Assembly: GCA_018136815.1 (NCBI GenBank)
Contig: CM030936.1
Span: 2,569,079-2,633,078, forward strand
Length of the DNA: 64,000 bases
Direction: 5' to 3'
DNA from: Isochrysis galbana
Taxonomy: Eukaryota; Haptophyta; Isochrysidales; Isochrysidaceae
The notes under the pieces are model-generated. The model searched no databases and was not told the DNA's origin. It saw nothing but the letters and a program-made list of their open reading frames with translations. Both the position numbers and the translations under genes were made by a program. Of the stretch, positions 10,930-21,790 are shown piece after piece. Every line of letters begins with the position of its first letter. Position 1 is the stretch's first letter.

Positions 10930-11065
10930 CCTCTCAGTGCCCCCTCCCCCCGGTATCACTCGGACACCTGGCTCGGCAGGCATGGCGGGATTCCGGGACT
11001 GAAAAGTTGTGTCCAATTAGCTAGTGGGGTTGGCTAGGATATAACATTAATTATTTTATTTTATT
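10930..11065 (+). repeat. R3 retroposon tail
   Basis: It runs from the GTATCACTCGGACACC motif through TCCGGGACTGAAAAGTTGTG to GGTTGGCTAGGATATAAC and an (ATTTT)-like tail. The same block occurs inverted at 37386-37520 and 49372-49445. The microsatellite-like tail suggests the 3' end of a non-LTR retroposon. Confidence 0.6.
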
Positions 11066-11247
11066 TACTACTATTAAGATAAATGATAGGTGTCCGAATT
11101 TTAAACATCCACATTGGTAGTTTTATGTCATACTACGCAGTCGATGGTCAACTTTCAATGGGACGCGACCTTTTAGCGGGACGCGAAAGCGCGATACGCC
11201 GCACGGTCAGGTGTGCCAACTCGTGCCACGGGAGTGTGCTGCCATTC

Positions 11248-12816
11248 TCAGCGCGAGGCAAACGCGGCGAGGCCCGCCTGGGTTGCAAGAACGATCTCAC
11301 GGTCGGCGGGTGAAGAGGCGGCATTCGGGCGCCACGACCATGACCACTTCAAATGTGGTGTCACGCCGTCGTTCAGCGGGTGTGTGGGGCCTCTGGCGCC
11401 TGCCGCGAGCGAGTACACGGTGAAGGTCAGCGCATGGCCGTCGTCCATGGAGACAAATGCCTGCGAGGTCCCCTTGCCGAACGTGCGGCTCCCCAAGACG
11501 AGCGCGCGCCCGGCATGGCTGAGGGCAGCGGTGAATACCTCGGCCGCCGAGGCCGTGTTCTTGTTGACGAGCACCAGTATCGGCATGTCCGCAGGGGGAA
11601 GGGCAACCCCGCTTGAGGTGGCGTAACGATCTTTTGAGCAGGCGCGAGGGATCGGCCGCGCGGCAAAGGGCGTTGATCGGTGATACCACCTTCGGCGGAA
11701 GACTGAGACTGTGCGCAACGAGCCTTGCCGCTGCTTTTGTAATGACAGGATGTGCGAGCCCCGAGGCAGCATGAGGCGCGAACTCTGCACGGCGGCCTTG
11801 AGCACCCCACCCCCATTATCTCTCAGGTCGAAGAGGATTGCCCGGACGACACTTCTTCGCTGGGGGCGCCATGGGGCAGCACGAGATGCCAAGGAAGGCA
11901 GCTTCACAGGAAGCCGCCAGCATTTCGGGCCTCCCTTCTCGACGCGTTCGCTGAGCTCCCCGGTGCTGAGCCTCATGAGCTCGGCCTCCACCTCTCCGGC
12001 GGTCCCCGCGCCGAAGTGCTGGATGTGCAGCACAGCGGCATACTCGTCGACAACCACCTTGTCCGGCAAGTTCAGTGGCAGCACACCTCCCAACCCTGTG
12101 TATGCTCTCGGTAGCCTCACCAGCCGCATGAAGACAGTCTTGGGAGGGAGGAGTGTGCATTTGACTGACAGGCGGATGGGGCGGTCACATCCCGTCCTCC
12201 GAATGGTGATTGGTACGCGCGTGCCTTCGTTTGCCTGGAGGAGCACCTCCACCTCTGCGCGTTCATGCTCCGATCCACCCTGGAGAGATGTGCCGGCAAC
12301 CTCGAGGATTTCGTCGCCCACACGCAACCCTGCTCGCGCAGCAGGCGACCGATCATTGACGGCTGTCACGAACGTCCGCAGGCTACGGCACTTGGGCGGC
12401 AGGCACAGCGAGTGCCAGAGACCCGTCATGTCGCGGCACGGCTCGTCACGTGTCCGCACCCCAAGCTCGACCCGCCCGTGGTAGCGATCGCTCATCTCCT
12501 CGGCCTGAGAAGGCTGGATGTAAGCGGCATGCGGATCGCCCAGCTGTGCCATCGCCCACTCGCACGTACTCGTGAGTGAAGCGTCAAGCCGTTCGGCATC
12601 TTCACCTGCCTCTAGGCTATCGGCGAGCGCGGTGTTGAGCTTGCCGAGCGCCCGCTCCCGTAGCTCGAGGAGCTGTGCATGACAACGATAGCTCGGTCCA
12701 CCGTGCGTGCGCAAGAGGCAGTCAAATAGGTCGCAAAGGCGCTGCTGACGCGTGGGCTCAGCCGCCCTACCGGCGCAACTGGCACGGAGCAGAAGAAGCA
12801 GCAGCAGAATGCGCAT
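11248..12816 (-). CDS. C-terminal-processing peptidase, family S41 (CtpA/Tsp-like)
   Basis: Serine endopeptidase that trims C-termini; plastid members mature the D1 protein in the thylakoid lumen (family knowledge). Predicted 522 aa in one exon. I start at the ATG at 12816-12814 because it gives a signal peptide (MRILLLLLLLRASCAG); the frame stays open upstream through GGGA-rich sequence. Visible parts: an N-terminal helical region, a PDZ domain at about 140-230 (TAVNDRSPAARAGLRVGDEI), and the catalytic core. The core has the nucleophile Ser in NTASAAEVF (about 422) and Lys in TFGKGTSQ (about 448), the expected Ser-Lys dyad. An FDLRDNGGG motif precedes it. The leader is not clearly bipartite, so lumenal plastid or secretory location is open. 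Confidence 0.9.
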   Translation of the reverse strand: MRILLLLLLLRASCAGRAAEPTRQQRLCDLFDCLLRTHGGPSYRCHAQLLELRERALGKLNTALADSLEAGEDAERLDASLTSTCEWAMAQLGDPHAAYIQPSQAEEMSDRYHGRVELGVRTRDEPCRDMTGLWHSLCLPPKCRSLRTFVTAVNDRSPAARAGLRVGDEILEVAGTSLQGGSEHERAEVEVLLQANEGTRVPITIRRTGCDRPIRLSVKCTLLPPKTVFMRLVRLPRAYTGLGGVLPLNLPDKVVVDEYAAVLHIQHFGAGTAGEVEAELMRLSTGELSERVEKGGPKCWRLPVKLPSLASRAAPWRPQRRSVVRAILFDLRDNGGGVLKAAVQSSRLMLPRGSHILSLQKQRQGSLRTVSVFRRRWYHRSTPFAARPIPRACSKDRYATSSGVALPPADMPILVLVNKNTASAAEVFTAALSHAGRALVLGSRTFGKGTSQAFVSMDDGHALTFTVYSLAAGARGPTHPLNDGVTPHLKWSWSWRPNAASSPADREIVLATQAGLAAFASR

Positions 12817-12892
12817 GCGGCCGCCTCTACCTCTTCGGTTTGCCCCCTCGCCCTTCTTGCTGGGTGGCCGCTGGTGGTGGGAGGGGAGTAGG

Positions 12893-12966
12893 GAGGTAGA
12901 AATAGGGAGGGAGGGAGGGAGGGAGGGAGGCAAGCAGGCAAGGAAGCAATGAGAAGTGGGACGAGG
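12893..12966. repeat. (GGGA)n simple repeat upstream of the S41 protease
   Basis: A tandem GGGA/GGCA tract lies 80-150 nt upstream of the chosen protease start, so in the promoter or 5' UTR. Confidence 0.7.
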
Positions 12967-13139
12967 GAGAACGGGAGGGAGACAGGGACGGGAGGGAGGG
13001 AAAGCCGTATGCCGAGTCCCGTCCCGCCTTCCCTTGCTCCGCGCTCGGTGAGGAGTGGGCGGGGGATGTAGAGTAGAAGAGTAAAAGATGCGCTTCTATG
13101 GGAAAGCTGACCACAGACCACTCTCCGCTTTGCTGCCCT

Positions 13140-13265
13140 ACCTAGATGGGAAATACGTATTCACCGTATTTGGCCAGATACATATGTATTTGGCTGTATT
13201 TGAAGCGCGTCCTGGGTTGTAGGCCTCGAATGTATTTGAAATGTATTTGACCGGAGGCATTTGGT
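13140..13265. mobile_element. Truncated copy of the hAT-like MITE
   Basis: It begins ACCTAGATGGGAAATACGTA and matches the left part of the complete MITE at 16094-16283 (CATATGTATTTGGCTG, CTGGGTTGTAGGCCTCG). The right end is missing; a Copia fragment follows at once. Confidence 0.65.
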
Positions 13266-13266
13266 C

Positions 13267-13750
13267 TTATCTAGACATTTGGTGAAGATATAAGATATCC
13301 GCAGTCATTTGTCCAGTACTAGTACCAATCCAAATAGGAACTGATATCTTGTGGAGATATTGTTCTCGAGCGTACAGTAACCAACGCTCACAATGGCGAT
13401 TGCGAGCGGTGACACCAGGATTCTTAATCGAGTCACGAGCAGCGGAATTGTCAGTATGAATGCCAATAGGTAGCGATCGAGGAAGATCAACGAATTCGAA
13501 CAGATGTAACACATAAAGCGTAGAAGATCCCGGGCCCGGGCCGCTAAAGCATTTATGGCGGTCTCGGCCTCAGCAGAAGACTGCGCAACGATAGTTAGCT
13601 TCCTTGAACGAAATGAGATGGCCGCTCCCCATACATAAGAGCGTAGCCTGCGAATGGTTTAGGCATGGATCCCCATGAAGAATCAGCGTAGATGTCGAGC
13701 TTATCAACAGATCCATCATAGGTTAACCCGAGGTGATGGGAGTGGTGCAA
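13267..13750 (-). pseudogene. Ty1/Copia retrotransposon fragment (RNase H end)
   Basis: Minus-strand reading gives the C-terminal RNase H part of a Copia polyprotein: an IHTDNSAARDS motif, then GVTARNRH, YAREQ and TGQMTADIL near the end. Upstream (to about 13750) the frame is broken but continues as Copia-like sequence (YADSSWGS, PKPFAGYALMYG). It is a short degenerate remnant with no LTR seen next to it. Its base composition is more AT-rich than the surrounding genes. Confidence 0.7.
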
Positions 13751-13754
13751 ATGA

Positions 13755-13912
13755 AAACCTTATAATATTCTTACCGCACTCGCGGCGAATGGAACCACTA
13801 CCCACTACAAGTAGCACGTAGCATACTCTCTACACCCCCATTCCCCCGGCCCTTCTCCCCCCGCCATCAGGCGGCTCCCCCCGTACACTCGTACACTACT
13901 AGGGGGATTGGG
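13755..13912 (-). repeat. R2 copy
   Basis: Read on the minus strand it has the R2 core (CCCCTAGTAGTGTACG, GCCGCCTGATGGCGGGG, GGGTGTAGAGAGTATGCTAC) and the end GTAAGAATATTATAAGG(T)n. It ends at the junction with an R1 3' end. Confidence 0.6.
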
Positions 13913-14008
13913 GTGGAGCATGAGTGGTTCCTCCCCCATGGCAGGGGAGGAGTGAAGAGAGGGGGGGGCTCGTGGCCCCCCATGGGCGAACCAAGTATAA
14001 ACTTAGTT
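13912..14008 (+). repeat. R1 3'-end fragment
   Basis: It carries the R1 terminal module: GTGGTTCCTCCCCCATGGC, a GGGGCTCGTG..CCCCCCATGGGCGAACC stretch and AAGTATAAACTTAGTTG. The rest of R1 is absent. Confidence 0.6.
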
Positions 14009-14224
14009 GCGGGGAGTGGTGCAAATAGCACAAGACGCCTAAAGCAGCCTCATAGCAATCCGCAATCCGGAGCAACTATCGTTATAACGATAGGGTCATG
14101 GAGCGCGCCCTGCTCCCCCCCTCTCTCTCCGCCCTCCCCACCGCGCGGACCTCCCGCCGGGGCCACGCCAGCCCAGGTACTCGCGAGCCACGGCCCGAGC
14201 CGCGGCCCCAGACTAAGACTCAGA

Positions 14225-14454
14225 CTGACAGAGCACACCTCAACATCGCACAAAACACCAGTACAGCCCAGCCAGCACAGACAAGCCCACACACCACACA
14301 CACCCTGAGACACAGAGCTCAGTCTCCCATAGGGAAAGCCTGACAGAGCACACCTCAACATCGCACAAAACACCAGTACAGCCCAGCCAGCACAGACAAG
14401 CCCACACACCACACACACCCTGAGACACAGAGCTCAGTCTCCCATAGGGAAAGC
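14225..14454 (+). repeat. 115-bp tandem duplication
   Basis: Two near-identical 115-bp units (14225-14339 and 14340-14454) each start CTGACAGAGCACACCTC and end with CCCATAGGGAAAGC. Confidence 0.9.
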
Positions 14455-14990
14455 CTTCGGGCTGGGCCCCTACATCGCTGCGGCACTGACCGAGTGCGAA
14501 AGCACGAGGCACAGACCCGGCCGGTCAACCAGACCACCATCACACCATGCCTGGTGGCAAGCAGCATCAACTGCAAACCTCAGCAGTCAGACACTCATGC
14601 GCATGCACACGCCCCGAGCGCACAGTACGTAGCACCGTACACTCACCAAGCCTCGGTCACGCGTGACACGCGTGGACCAGACAGAACACGAACGGAGCGC
14701 AAGCAGCCAAGAGAAGCACCATCACCTCCAAAACCGCATCAACCCAAACAAAACCACCATCAGAACAGAGGCTGGAGGCCTCGCTAGAACGTAAGGCGAA
14801 AGGGACCAATGGGAACCCCACGCCTGAAACACACCCACAAGCACTGCTCTGCCTGGCGCTTGGGAGGCTGACCTGTTAGCTCCCACCCTACACCCTACAA
14901 ACTCACACAGACAAACCCCCAACCCCCAAGGGGGGCGAGCATGAAGGCGAACAAGAACAAGAGTACGAGGATGATTTTTCACAAATCATA

Positions 14991-15493
14991 ATGACCTTCA
15001 CCTCCACGGACCGTGGGATCAAGATCAAAGACGAGGAGGCGTTCAGCGCCATCGTAGCGCACCTCAACAAACTCGAGGGCGTAGACCTCGAACCGGAACC
15101 GGAATTCCTAGCCAAGAGCTCGTCGGGCCCATGGGAGATCCTGGTCTCGGCAGACTGCGCGCAACAATATAAGGCGAAATTCAAAGATCAAGGCGTCTTT
15201 GCGCTCGATGGAGTAAAGTACCCCATGGTCGTCAAATTTCAAACCTTCGACGAGAACTCCCCCAAGCCTCCTCTAAGGCGCTAGCGAGCGCCTTCAAAGA
15301 CGTGTTCGCGCACCTCGTGGTGAGAAACTACAAATTCGAGATGAAGGACTACATCACGATAAACTCGCTGGCGAAAGCGCTCGAACACCAAGGCTTCATC
15401 TTTCTTAAAGGAAACCAAGAACGCACCAAGGTGCTCACCAAAGAGGCCCTTCCCTCCTGGCTCTGGCGCCCCCGTCTTCTCTCACCCAAATAG
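14991..15493 (+). pseudogene. Frameshifted ~165-aa ORF in the family H element, function unknown
   Basis: The first frame (14991-15284) starts MTFTSTDRGIKIKDEEAF and stops just after a CCCCC run near 15258. The next frame continues without loss of protein-like character (ASAFKDVFAHLVVRNYKFEM) to 15493. A one-base indel in the C-run explains this. Composition is charged with mixed alpha/beta character. I recognise no domain; an ORF1- or gag-like role is only a guess from the repeat context. An error in the assembly is the alternative to real decay. Confidence 0.4.
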
Positions 15494-16012
15494 TTCGAGA
15501 AGACACGTAAACAACGGAGGGGAGAGCTGCCGCTCCCCCCTCCCCTCCCTCTTCCCTTTTCCTCCTCTCTTCCCTGCGGTGGGGGCCCATGGCGCGCGCC
15601 TGCGGCCCCTCTTCAGGTCCCCGGGTGGCCTACAGGGGCCTGGGAGCACAGCTCAGGGGGCAGGTGAGGCTGGGGCATGGCCCTGGCCCCTCCTGCCTCT
15701 CCCTCGCTGGCACTCCGAGCCCCTGCGGATCGACTGGAGCTGGCTGGGGGGTCCTGAACAGGGGGGCCCAGGGGGAGGAGGGGCTGGTCAGAGGGATGGA
15801 CTGGCCACGACAGGCCAGGGCGGGCGAATCAGGCGTGCCTGTGGGGAGAGGGATGGGTCAGCAGGGCAGTGTGCTCCTGGCAGGCCATCAGGCGTGCCAG
15901 GAGAGGGGGTGGTTCCTCCCCTATGGCAGGGGAGGAGTGGAGAGAGAGGGGGGCTCGTGCCCCCCCATGGGCGAACTAAGTATAAACTTAGTTGAAGGGG
16001 GTGGTGTAAGGG
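15487..16012 (+). repeat. R1 repeat, full-length copy
   Basis: It starts near CGAGAAGACACGTAAACA and ends with the hairpin AACTAAGTATAAACTTAGTT (about 15974-15993). It matches the inverted copy at 49430-49960 closely by eye. Long ORFs here are GC-driven and shift frame between copies, so I do not call a gene. With no coding capacity and high copy similarity, a non-autonomous retroposon is likely. Confidence 0.65.
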
Positions 16013-16320
16013 AGTGAGTAAGTAAACTGGGGTATAGGCGATGTCGTGAGTGAGTACCGTGAGTACGTGGACCCGTATAGCTAGCGTGAGTAGCCTAGAT
16101 GGGAAATACGTATTTACCGTATTTGGCGAGAGGCCAAATACATATGTATTTGGCTGTATTTGAAGCGTGAAGCGTGTCCTGGGTTGTAGGCCTCGAATGT
16201 ATTTGAAATGTATTTGGCCGGAGGCCAAATACATATGTATTTGGCTGTATTTGCGGGCCCCAGCACCGTATTTCCCATCTAGGGTGAGTAGCCCGAATCT
16301 TCAGATGTTTTATTATTATT
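15994..16320 (+). repeat. R4 copy interrupted by a MITE
   Basis: GGTGGTGTAAGGGAGTGAGT, GGGGTATAGGCGATG and a GAATCTTCAGATG(T/A)n end match 38895-39030. The MITE at 16094-16283 splits it. Confidence 0.6.
16094..16283. mobile_element. hAT-like MITE, 190 bp, with 8-bp target duplication
   Basis: Terminal inverted repeats are CCTAGATGGGAAATACG on the left and its reverse complement on the right. GTGAGTAG flanks both sides (16086-16093 and 16284-16291), an 8-bp duplication as expected for hAT elements. The interior is itself repetitive (CATATGTATTTGGCTG twice) and has no ORF. Partial copies lie at 13140 and 41215. Confidence 0.85.
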
Positions 16321-16599
16321 ATTATCTTTTCAATGTCAGTCATGGGCATTTAGTCCCAATGTACCCTCTAGCCCCCTCACTAATCTGTTTTTATTGGGCC
16401 AAGCCCTTAGCAAGCCAACCTTAGTCTTCTCTTCCCTCACGTCTCAGTTTTGAGCTCTAGGAGTATGGTTTCTCGTTTCGGTTTTTCGTTTCTCGGCATT
16501 ATTTTTGCGTGTTCGGCCTCTTTCCTCTTTTATGTGTTTATGTTTTTGAGTTTTTATTTTTGTCATGTCTTCATGTTTTCGTGTGTGGTCTCTGGAAGA

Positions 16600-16955
16600 G
16601 CTCAGTGCTCGGGGTGGGGGGGAGGGGGGGGGGGCGGGGGAGGGGGGAGGGGGGGGGGGGGGGGGGGGGTCGATCGACGCCGATCGACGCCACCAGCGCC
16701 GCCGCGCCCGCCAGAGAGCGAGGGAGCGAGAGAACCCCAAAGCTCCGCGTCCGCGCGAGCCTGCGGCGAGGCAAGTGCTCCAACCAAGGGTTCGGGGTTA
16801 CCAAGTGGAAAGGCAAAGGGAGGCGAGTACGCTCGAGACGGTTCCGGCGGCAAAAGAGGCTGCCTTGTCCTCTCAGTTGTCCTCTCAGCCAGCCACGCAC
16901 GAGCTCCGCGCAGCACAAAGAACACTTGAAAGGCGTGCGGCCTCGCTTGGCACAG
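16600..16955. promoter_or_regulatory. G-run and upstream region of the DEAH helicase gene
   Basis: A long G-rich tract (16614-16670, with an uninterrupted run of about 20 G) lies ~290 nt upstream of the chosen start. The helicase frame is open through it, which is expected for such composition, so I do not take it as coding. Confidence 0.4.
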
Positions 16956-19900
16956 ATGTGGCGTGGCAAGGGTGGTGAGAAAGGTGGGGGTTTAAGGGGG
17001 GGCGGGGGCTTCCGCGGTGGTGGGTACAAGGGGGGCGGGTATAGGGGTGCGCCCTCGCGCGGCGGCCACCGTGGAGGAGGTTACGGTGGCAGCCACAGAG
17101 GTAGCACTCGGAGCGTGCCTGCAGCACCCATGACGTGGAAGCGTAAGTCAGCAGAGGACGAGGGTGCGCTGCCAGCGCTCCGTCACCGGACAGAACTGAT
17201 CGAGGCGCTGCGCGAGCACGGAATTGCTGTGGTCTCTGGTGATACCGGTTGCGGCAAGTCCACTCAGGTACCACAGTTCCTGCTAGAGGCCGACCGCAGC
17301 AGCAAGATCGTAGTAACGCAGCCTCGCCGTCTTGCGGCGCGAGCTCTCGCTGAGCGCGTGGCCACAGAGCGGGGCTCCACGCTAGGGCGGACAGTGGGAT
17401 ACGCTATCTCTCGCGACAAGGCGACCACTCTCGGCACCACCCGCGTGACTTTTATGACAGTTGGGTTGTTGTTGCAGCTTCTCGTCTTCAGGCCGAAGGA
17501 GATTCAGGACACCTTCACGCACATTGTTGTAGACGAGGTATGGGGCCCATCCGTACTCCGTGCGCGGCGGGCGCTAGAGAGCCACACCTAATGGGTCGCA
17601 CGCCTGCGCCCATACCGGCGGATGTGAATGGCCTCAACCCTTGCTCATAATTCGGCTCACCGCTCGGCTTGATCGCATGACTCAGGCACACGAGCGCGAC
17701 GTGGACCTTGATCTACTGCTCCTGTTGCTCAAGCGACGCATGAAGCAGCAGGCCAAGGAGATTCGGGCGAATCTCAACCCACCAGATACTGTCACGAGCA
17801 TCGACCCCGCCGAGGTAGCCGTCGGCCGTGCCGAGTCGCGTGATGGGAGGGACGCTGACGGCGGTGTGCAGGATATTGAGCCGCATGACGCTAAGGTCGA
17901 CTGCGGTGCAGGAAGCAACACCGACCCTGCCGCCAAGCGGCAGCGTGTCATTCAGTCAACCGGACCAACGAGCAGTTCTGGTCCGTCGGGGGCCGTGAAA
18001 CAGGACCTCGAGGATTCCCGACCACGCCCAAAGCTCAGTCTAGTTGTGATGAGTGCCACGATCGATGCGTCTGCCTTTGCGAACTACTTCGCAGGTTGCA
18101 GCATTTCGCCATCTAAGGCCGCCGGTGATCAAGAAACTGGCGATCCGATGCCAGTGCCGGTGGTCAAGATTGGTGCTCGCGCATTTGATGTGGCTACATA
18201 CGCGCTCGAGGATATCTACAAAGCGCTGCCCGATGCGCCGAAGGTGGAGGTGGACGATGGTGGCGCCAAAACGCAGCGAGCGGTGCCAGTGGCAGGCGTG
18301 CCAATCAAGAACGACCGAGCCGCCCGCCTCCATCCATCTGCCTTCCCTATGATAGACTATCTTCTCGCGCGCCACAGCGAGCGCACCCTATTTCCTAGCC
18401 TCCCCGGCGCCCCAGCGGCGGCGCCGTCCGGTGGTGGTGTGCTTGTCTTCTTGCCCGGGTTTTCCGAGATCCAGGAGTGCCAAAAGGCACTCAAGCGTGG
18501 GGTGCTAGCGAGTGCGGCTGGCCAACGTTTACACGTCGTTCAACTACACGCGCTCCTCGACGACGAGGCTCAGTCGCATGCGCTTGCCAGACCTCCCGCT
18601 GGATGTGTTAAGGTACGCACCCGTGAAAAGCCGCGCGGATTCGTGTCACGAGTTCGCTCAAGCCGTCCATGGTTGTGAAAGCATCTCTGCGCATGTGGAC
18701 TCGGCTGGCCTCGGCAGGGGTCACTGGTCGAGTGTCCCGTTCCCGTGCTGATGCCCATTGAGGGCCGCCACCTTGTTCGGTACTCATGTACTGCCTTCCA
18801 TTCTCGTAGGTCATTCTCGCGACTAACATTGCCGAGTCGGCTCTCACTGTCCCCGACGTCTCCTTGGTAATCGACCTTGGTCTGGAAAAGTTACCTTATT
18901 TCGATGCCCGCGCAAATACGGACACTCTGCTCCTACGCCGTTGCGCACGCGCCTCCGCCGTTCAACGTGCTGGCCGTGCCGGCCGTGTTGCTCCCGGTAT
19001 ATGCTTACGTCTCTACCCATCAGCATTCATCAAAGATGTGTCGATCATGCCAGCATACACGCCGGCTGAGATGGAGCGCACTTCCTTGCTCAATCTAGTG
19101 CTCAAGGTTAGGATGATGGAGCCCGAAGTCCCTCCCGCGCAACTCCTCGACGAGGCCATTCAACCGCCGACTGGTGCACGCGTAGCCGCCGCTGTCTCCT
19201 CTCTTGTTGACCTTGGCGCGCTGTGTACTCATGGGGCTAATGAAACCACTGCGGCTGCAAGCGCAGTTCATGAGCTCGGCCTCGTGACGCAAGTGACCGC
19301 ACTCGGGAGGCTAGTGGCCGCTCTGCCAGTGTCCGTCCCTATGGGTCGGCTGCTCGTGCTCGGCGAGGCTCTTGGGTGCGGCCGCCAGGCGGCTTTGCTG
19401 GCCGCGCTCCTCACTCTCCCGGATCCTTTCCTGCAGCCCTACACACGTGCCGATGGGACTGCGGCCGTCGCTTCTCCTGCGGAGATACAGACTGATGGTG
19501 CAGCTGAAGTAGCGGCGGCAGTCGAGGATGCCACGTTTTTCAAGCCCCGTTTGGTCCATTTCACAGCACGTGGCTGCTCAGACCCGCTCGCGGGCCTAGC
19601 TCTTTTCGAGGAATGGCAGAGACTCCTCTCAGCGGGCGGCCCACCCGCCGCAGCGCAGTATGCACAGTCACAAAAGGCGTCCTACAAGCGCCTCTCCGAG
19701 ATAGAGTATTTAAGTCGTGAGCTCCTTTCCAGGCTAAGGACAGAGCGTGCCGAGCACGGCCTCGCACTGCCGCCCTCAGGGGCGGCTGGTGTTGCTGATG
19801 GCGGGCCCAATCTGATCACATTACAGGCGTTGCTCAGTGCGGCATTTCTTCCCAACATTGCTATTGGCCGTGTGAGCTGCCCCCCTACAGTTTTGGAAGA

Positions 19901-21143
19901 AATTTCACGCCATCGTCTCGATCCAAAGCGTTCAGTGGCATTCATAGTCGCCTCGGGCTCCGCGCCTGGAGCCCACCTGACCCAAGCCCACTTATCTGCT
20001 GCGCTCAAGCCTTGTGGGAAATTGGAACAGTCGTTCATCACGAAGTCCCGTATCGTCGTCAACGGCGTCGCCTCGCTTCAAACATCGGCTGTGTGCGCCT
20101 TTGCGTCGGCAGAGGGGGCGCTGCTTGCCTTGCGCATGGCCGGCATGCGCGCCTCGCTCCCGGTCCCACTCTCCTCGCCTGAGGGCAAGCTTGTTGGCAC
20201 TGCCTATCTTCAAAAGCCACAGTACCCCTGCCGCCTCCGCTTCAGCCGCCTGACGAGCATCGACACGGATGCCATGGGGATGGCGCCGCAGTTCATCGAC
20301 GATAGTGCAACTGCCGATGACGAGCCGGCCCCCGCCGCTCCACCAGGAGGCTCCGGCACTCCGGCCGAAGAAAACAATGCGCCTGAGGTATTGCCCGTCG
20401 ACATGCTTTGGCACTCAGGAAGCGCTGTCTTGAGCGCAGCTGACACGGCTGACGCCGAGCGCTTTCTCCTTGCTACCGCCTGGTCTCGTGCCGGATATCG
20501 CCGGAAGCTCCTTGCCCATGGTGCGAGCTTGCTGCCCTCGAAGCCCGTGGGCGCCGCGCAGCTTTTTATTCTGACTTTCTCGCGTTTTGTCAGCTTGATC
20601 ACGCTGCCAGAGAATCCCGCCATGCCTACTTGCGGCACTCCTTCAGCGGCTGTGGCCGTGCTCGTCGGCGATGGGGAGCACACGATCCGTTTCGCACTTC
20701 CGTGGCTTCTTCGAGCATCAGATTTGGTCGCCATCAACGAGCTACGAGCGGCCCTCTCTGCGTCCGTCGGAGAAGATCCTGCGACAGAAGCCGAGCCAGC
20801 CGCCGCGTTGCAGCTAATGCTCATGAAATTGCTTATTGAAAAGCGCCCGCCCCTCAATGAGGGTTTGGCCCAGATCGCCGCTGCCGCTGCGTCTCAAGCG
20901 AATCCAATCGCACGACGGCATTGCTCGCCGTTATTATTGCCACCTATCGAGCCGCCTCTTCCGGCATCCCCTGGTGTCTTTGGGGCCACTAGCATTGCAC
21001 CGGTGCATAAACCAAGTGGCGACGGTGAGGCTTCTGTGAGCGACCCCTTGCTGCCATCCACTAGGACCATGGCAGTCGATGGTGGTGCGAGCGGATGGAC
21101 TAGGGACGATGAAGATGAGGAGCTTGAGTTGCTAGAGTTGTGA
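16956..21143 (+). CDS. DEAH-box RNA helicase (DHX family, RGG-rich N-terminus)
   Basis: ATP-dependent 3'-5' RNA or RNP helicase of superfamily 2 (family knowledge). Exons: 16956-17537, 17686-18612 and 18810-21143; introns of 148 and 197 nt, both GT-AG. The product is about 1280 aa. The N-terminus (1-60) is RG/GG-rich, a likely RNA-binding tail. Motifs: I GDTGCGKST (about 95-103), Ia TQPRRLAA, II DE|AHERDVDL with the first intron between DE and AH, III SAT (about 316), IV VFLPGFSEI, V ATNIAESALT (about 508) and VI QRAGRAGRV (about 554). HA2 and OB-fold regions follow, with an acidic C-terminus ending DEDEELELLEL. An insertion between motifs II and III (about 210-310) is rich in charged residues. 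Closest in layout to DHX36/DHX57/DHX29 types; the ortholog is not settled. Confidence 0.93.
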
Positions 21144-21307
21144 AGCATTGATGCTCACGTATGGGGCTGGGGACTCGGTCATGTGATGACGGCTGCATTT
21201 GTGCGCTTTCATTCACACTTGTATTCGCGTGACTACTGTTTCTGAACTGGGCCTCTAGTGTCGATTCCTGCGCTCGGCCGACTATTCCGGTGCGCATTGC
21301 GATTAGA

Positions 21308-21790
21308 ATGAAGAATGTTATAAGCTAGCCAACCCCACTAGCAACCAGATACAGCGTTTCCCAACTGCCAACTATCGTTAAAACGATAGGGTCATGGAGC
21401 GCGCCCCGCTCCCCTGCTCACTCTCTCTCTCTCTCTCCGCCCATCCCGCCGAGCCGGCAGACCAGGTCATGCCTGACGCTTTGTCATGCGAGCGACCGCC
21501 TGTCGTGTCGTGCCTAAGCTTAAGCCAACCGCGGCTATCTTGTTTGGTCGGGAGCTTCAGCTTCGTCTTCCTGCTCAACGCTTGCTGATCCCGCCCCTGC
21601 CCCTGTTCCTGTTCTCGAGTTGTTTGCGCATCTCGACCCCCATCCGAGGTGCCACGACTTACGCTAGCGAGCTCAATAAGAAGGCTCGGGGCTGAGATCA
21701 AGCTGCCCGGCTGGTTTCAACAACGCTGCGCTGTCGTAGCGCCCTCAAGCTAAATTATTAATGTTATATCCTAGCCAACCCGCCCTAGCA
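21308..21790. repeat. R3 tail, family H end and second R3 tail
   Basis: CTAGCCAACCCCACTAG (21329-21345) precedes the H palindrome CTATCGTTAAAACGATAG (21372-21389) and its GGTCATGGAGCGCGCC. The block ends with TAATGTTATATCCTAGCC (about 21760-21778), an inverted R3 tail. A short ORF in between is not supported as a gene. Confidence 0.55.

Larger units (their letters stand above)
14074..15500 (+). mobile_element. Family H element with retroposon-like ORF
   Basis: It starts with the palindrome CTATCGTTATAACGATAG (14076-14093) followed by GGTCATGGAGCGCGCC. This start is shared with 21372 and 60828 and, inverted, with 22623. A 115-bp tandem duplication, a stretch resembling 60950-61200, and a frameshifted ORF (14991-15493) follow. 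5' tandem repeats and a downstream ORF suggest a non-LTR element, but no RT is present. Boundaries on the right are uncertain. Confidence 0.45.

Noticed and set aside
12612-13121. 169-aa minus-strand ORF upstream of the S41 protease
   Set aside because: Mostly translation of GGGA/CCCT simple repeats and a shifted frame of the protease 5' end.
15579-16017. Two overlapping ~140-aa plus-strand ORFs
   Set aside because: They lie in repeat R1; the frame is not conserved between the R1 copies, and the GC-rich repeat is open in several frames.
16509-16955. N-terminal extension of the helicase frame to 16509
   Set aside because: Passes through a ~20-nt G-run and low-complexity sequence; the Met at 16956 begins a sensible RGG-rich N-terminus.
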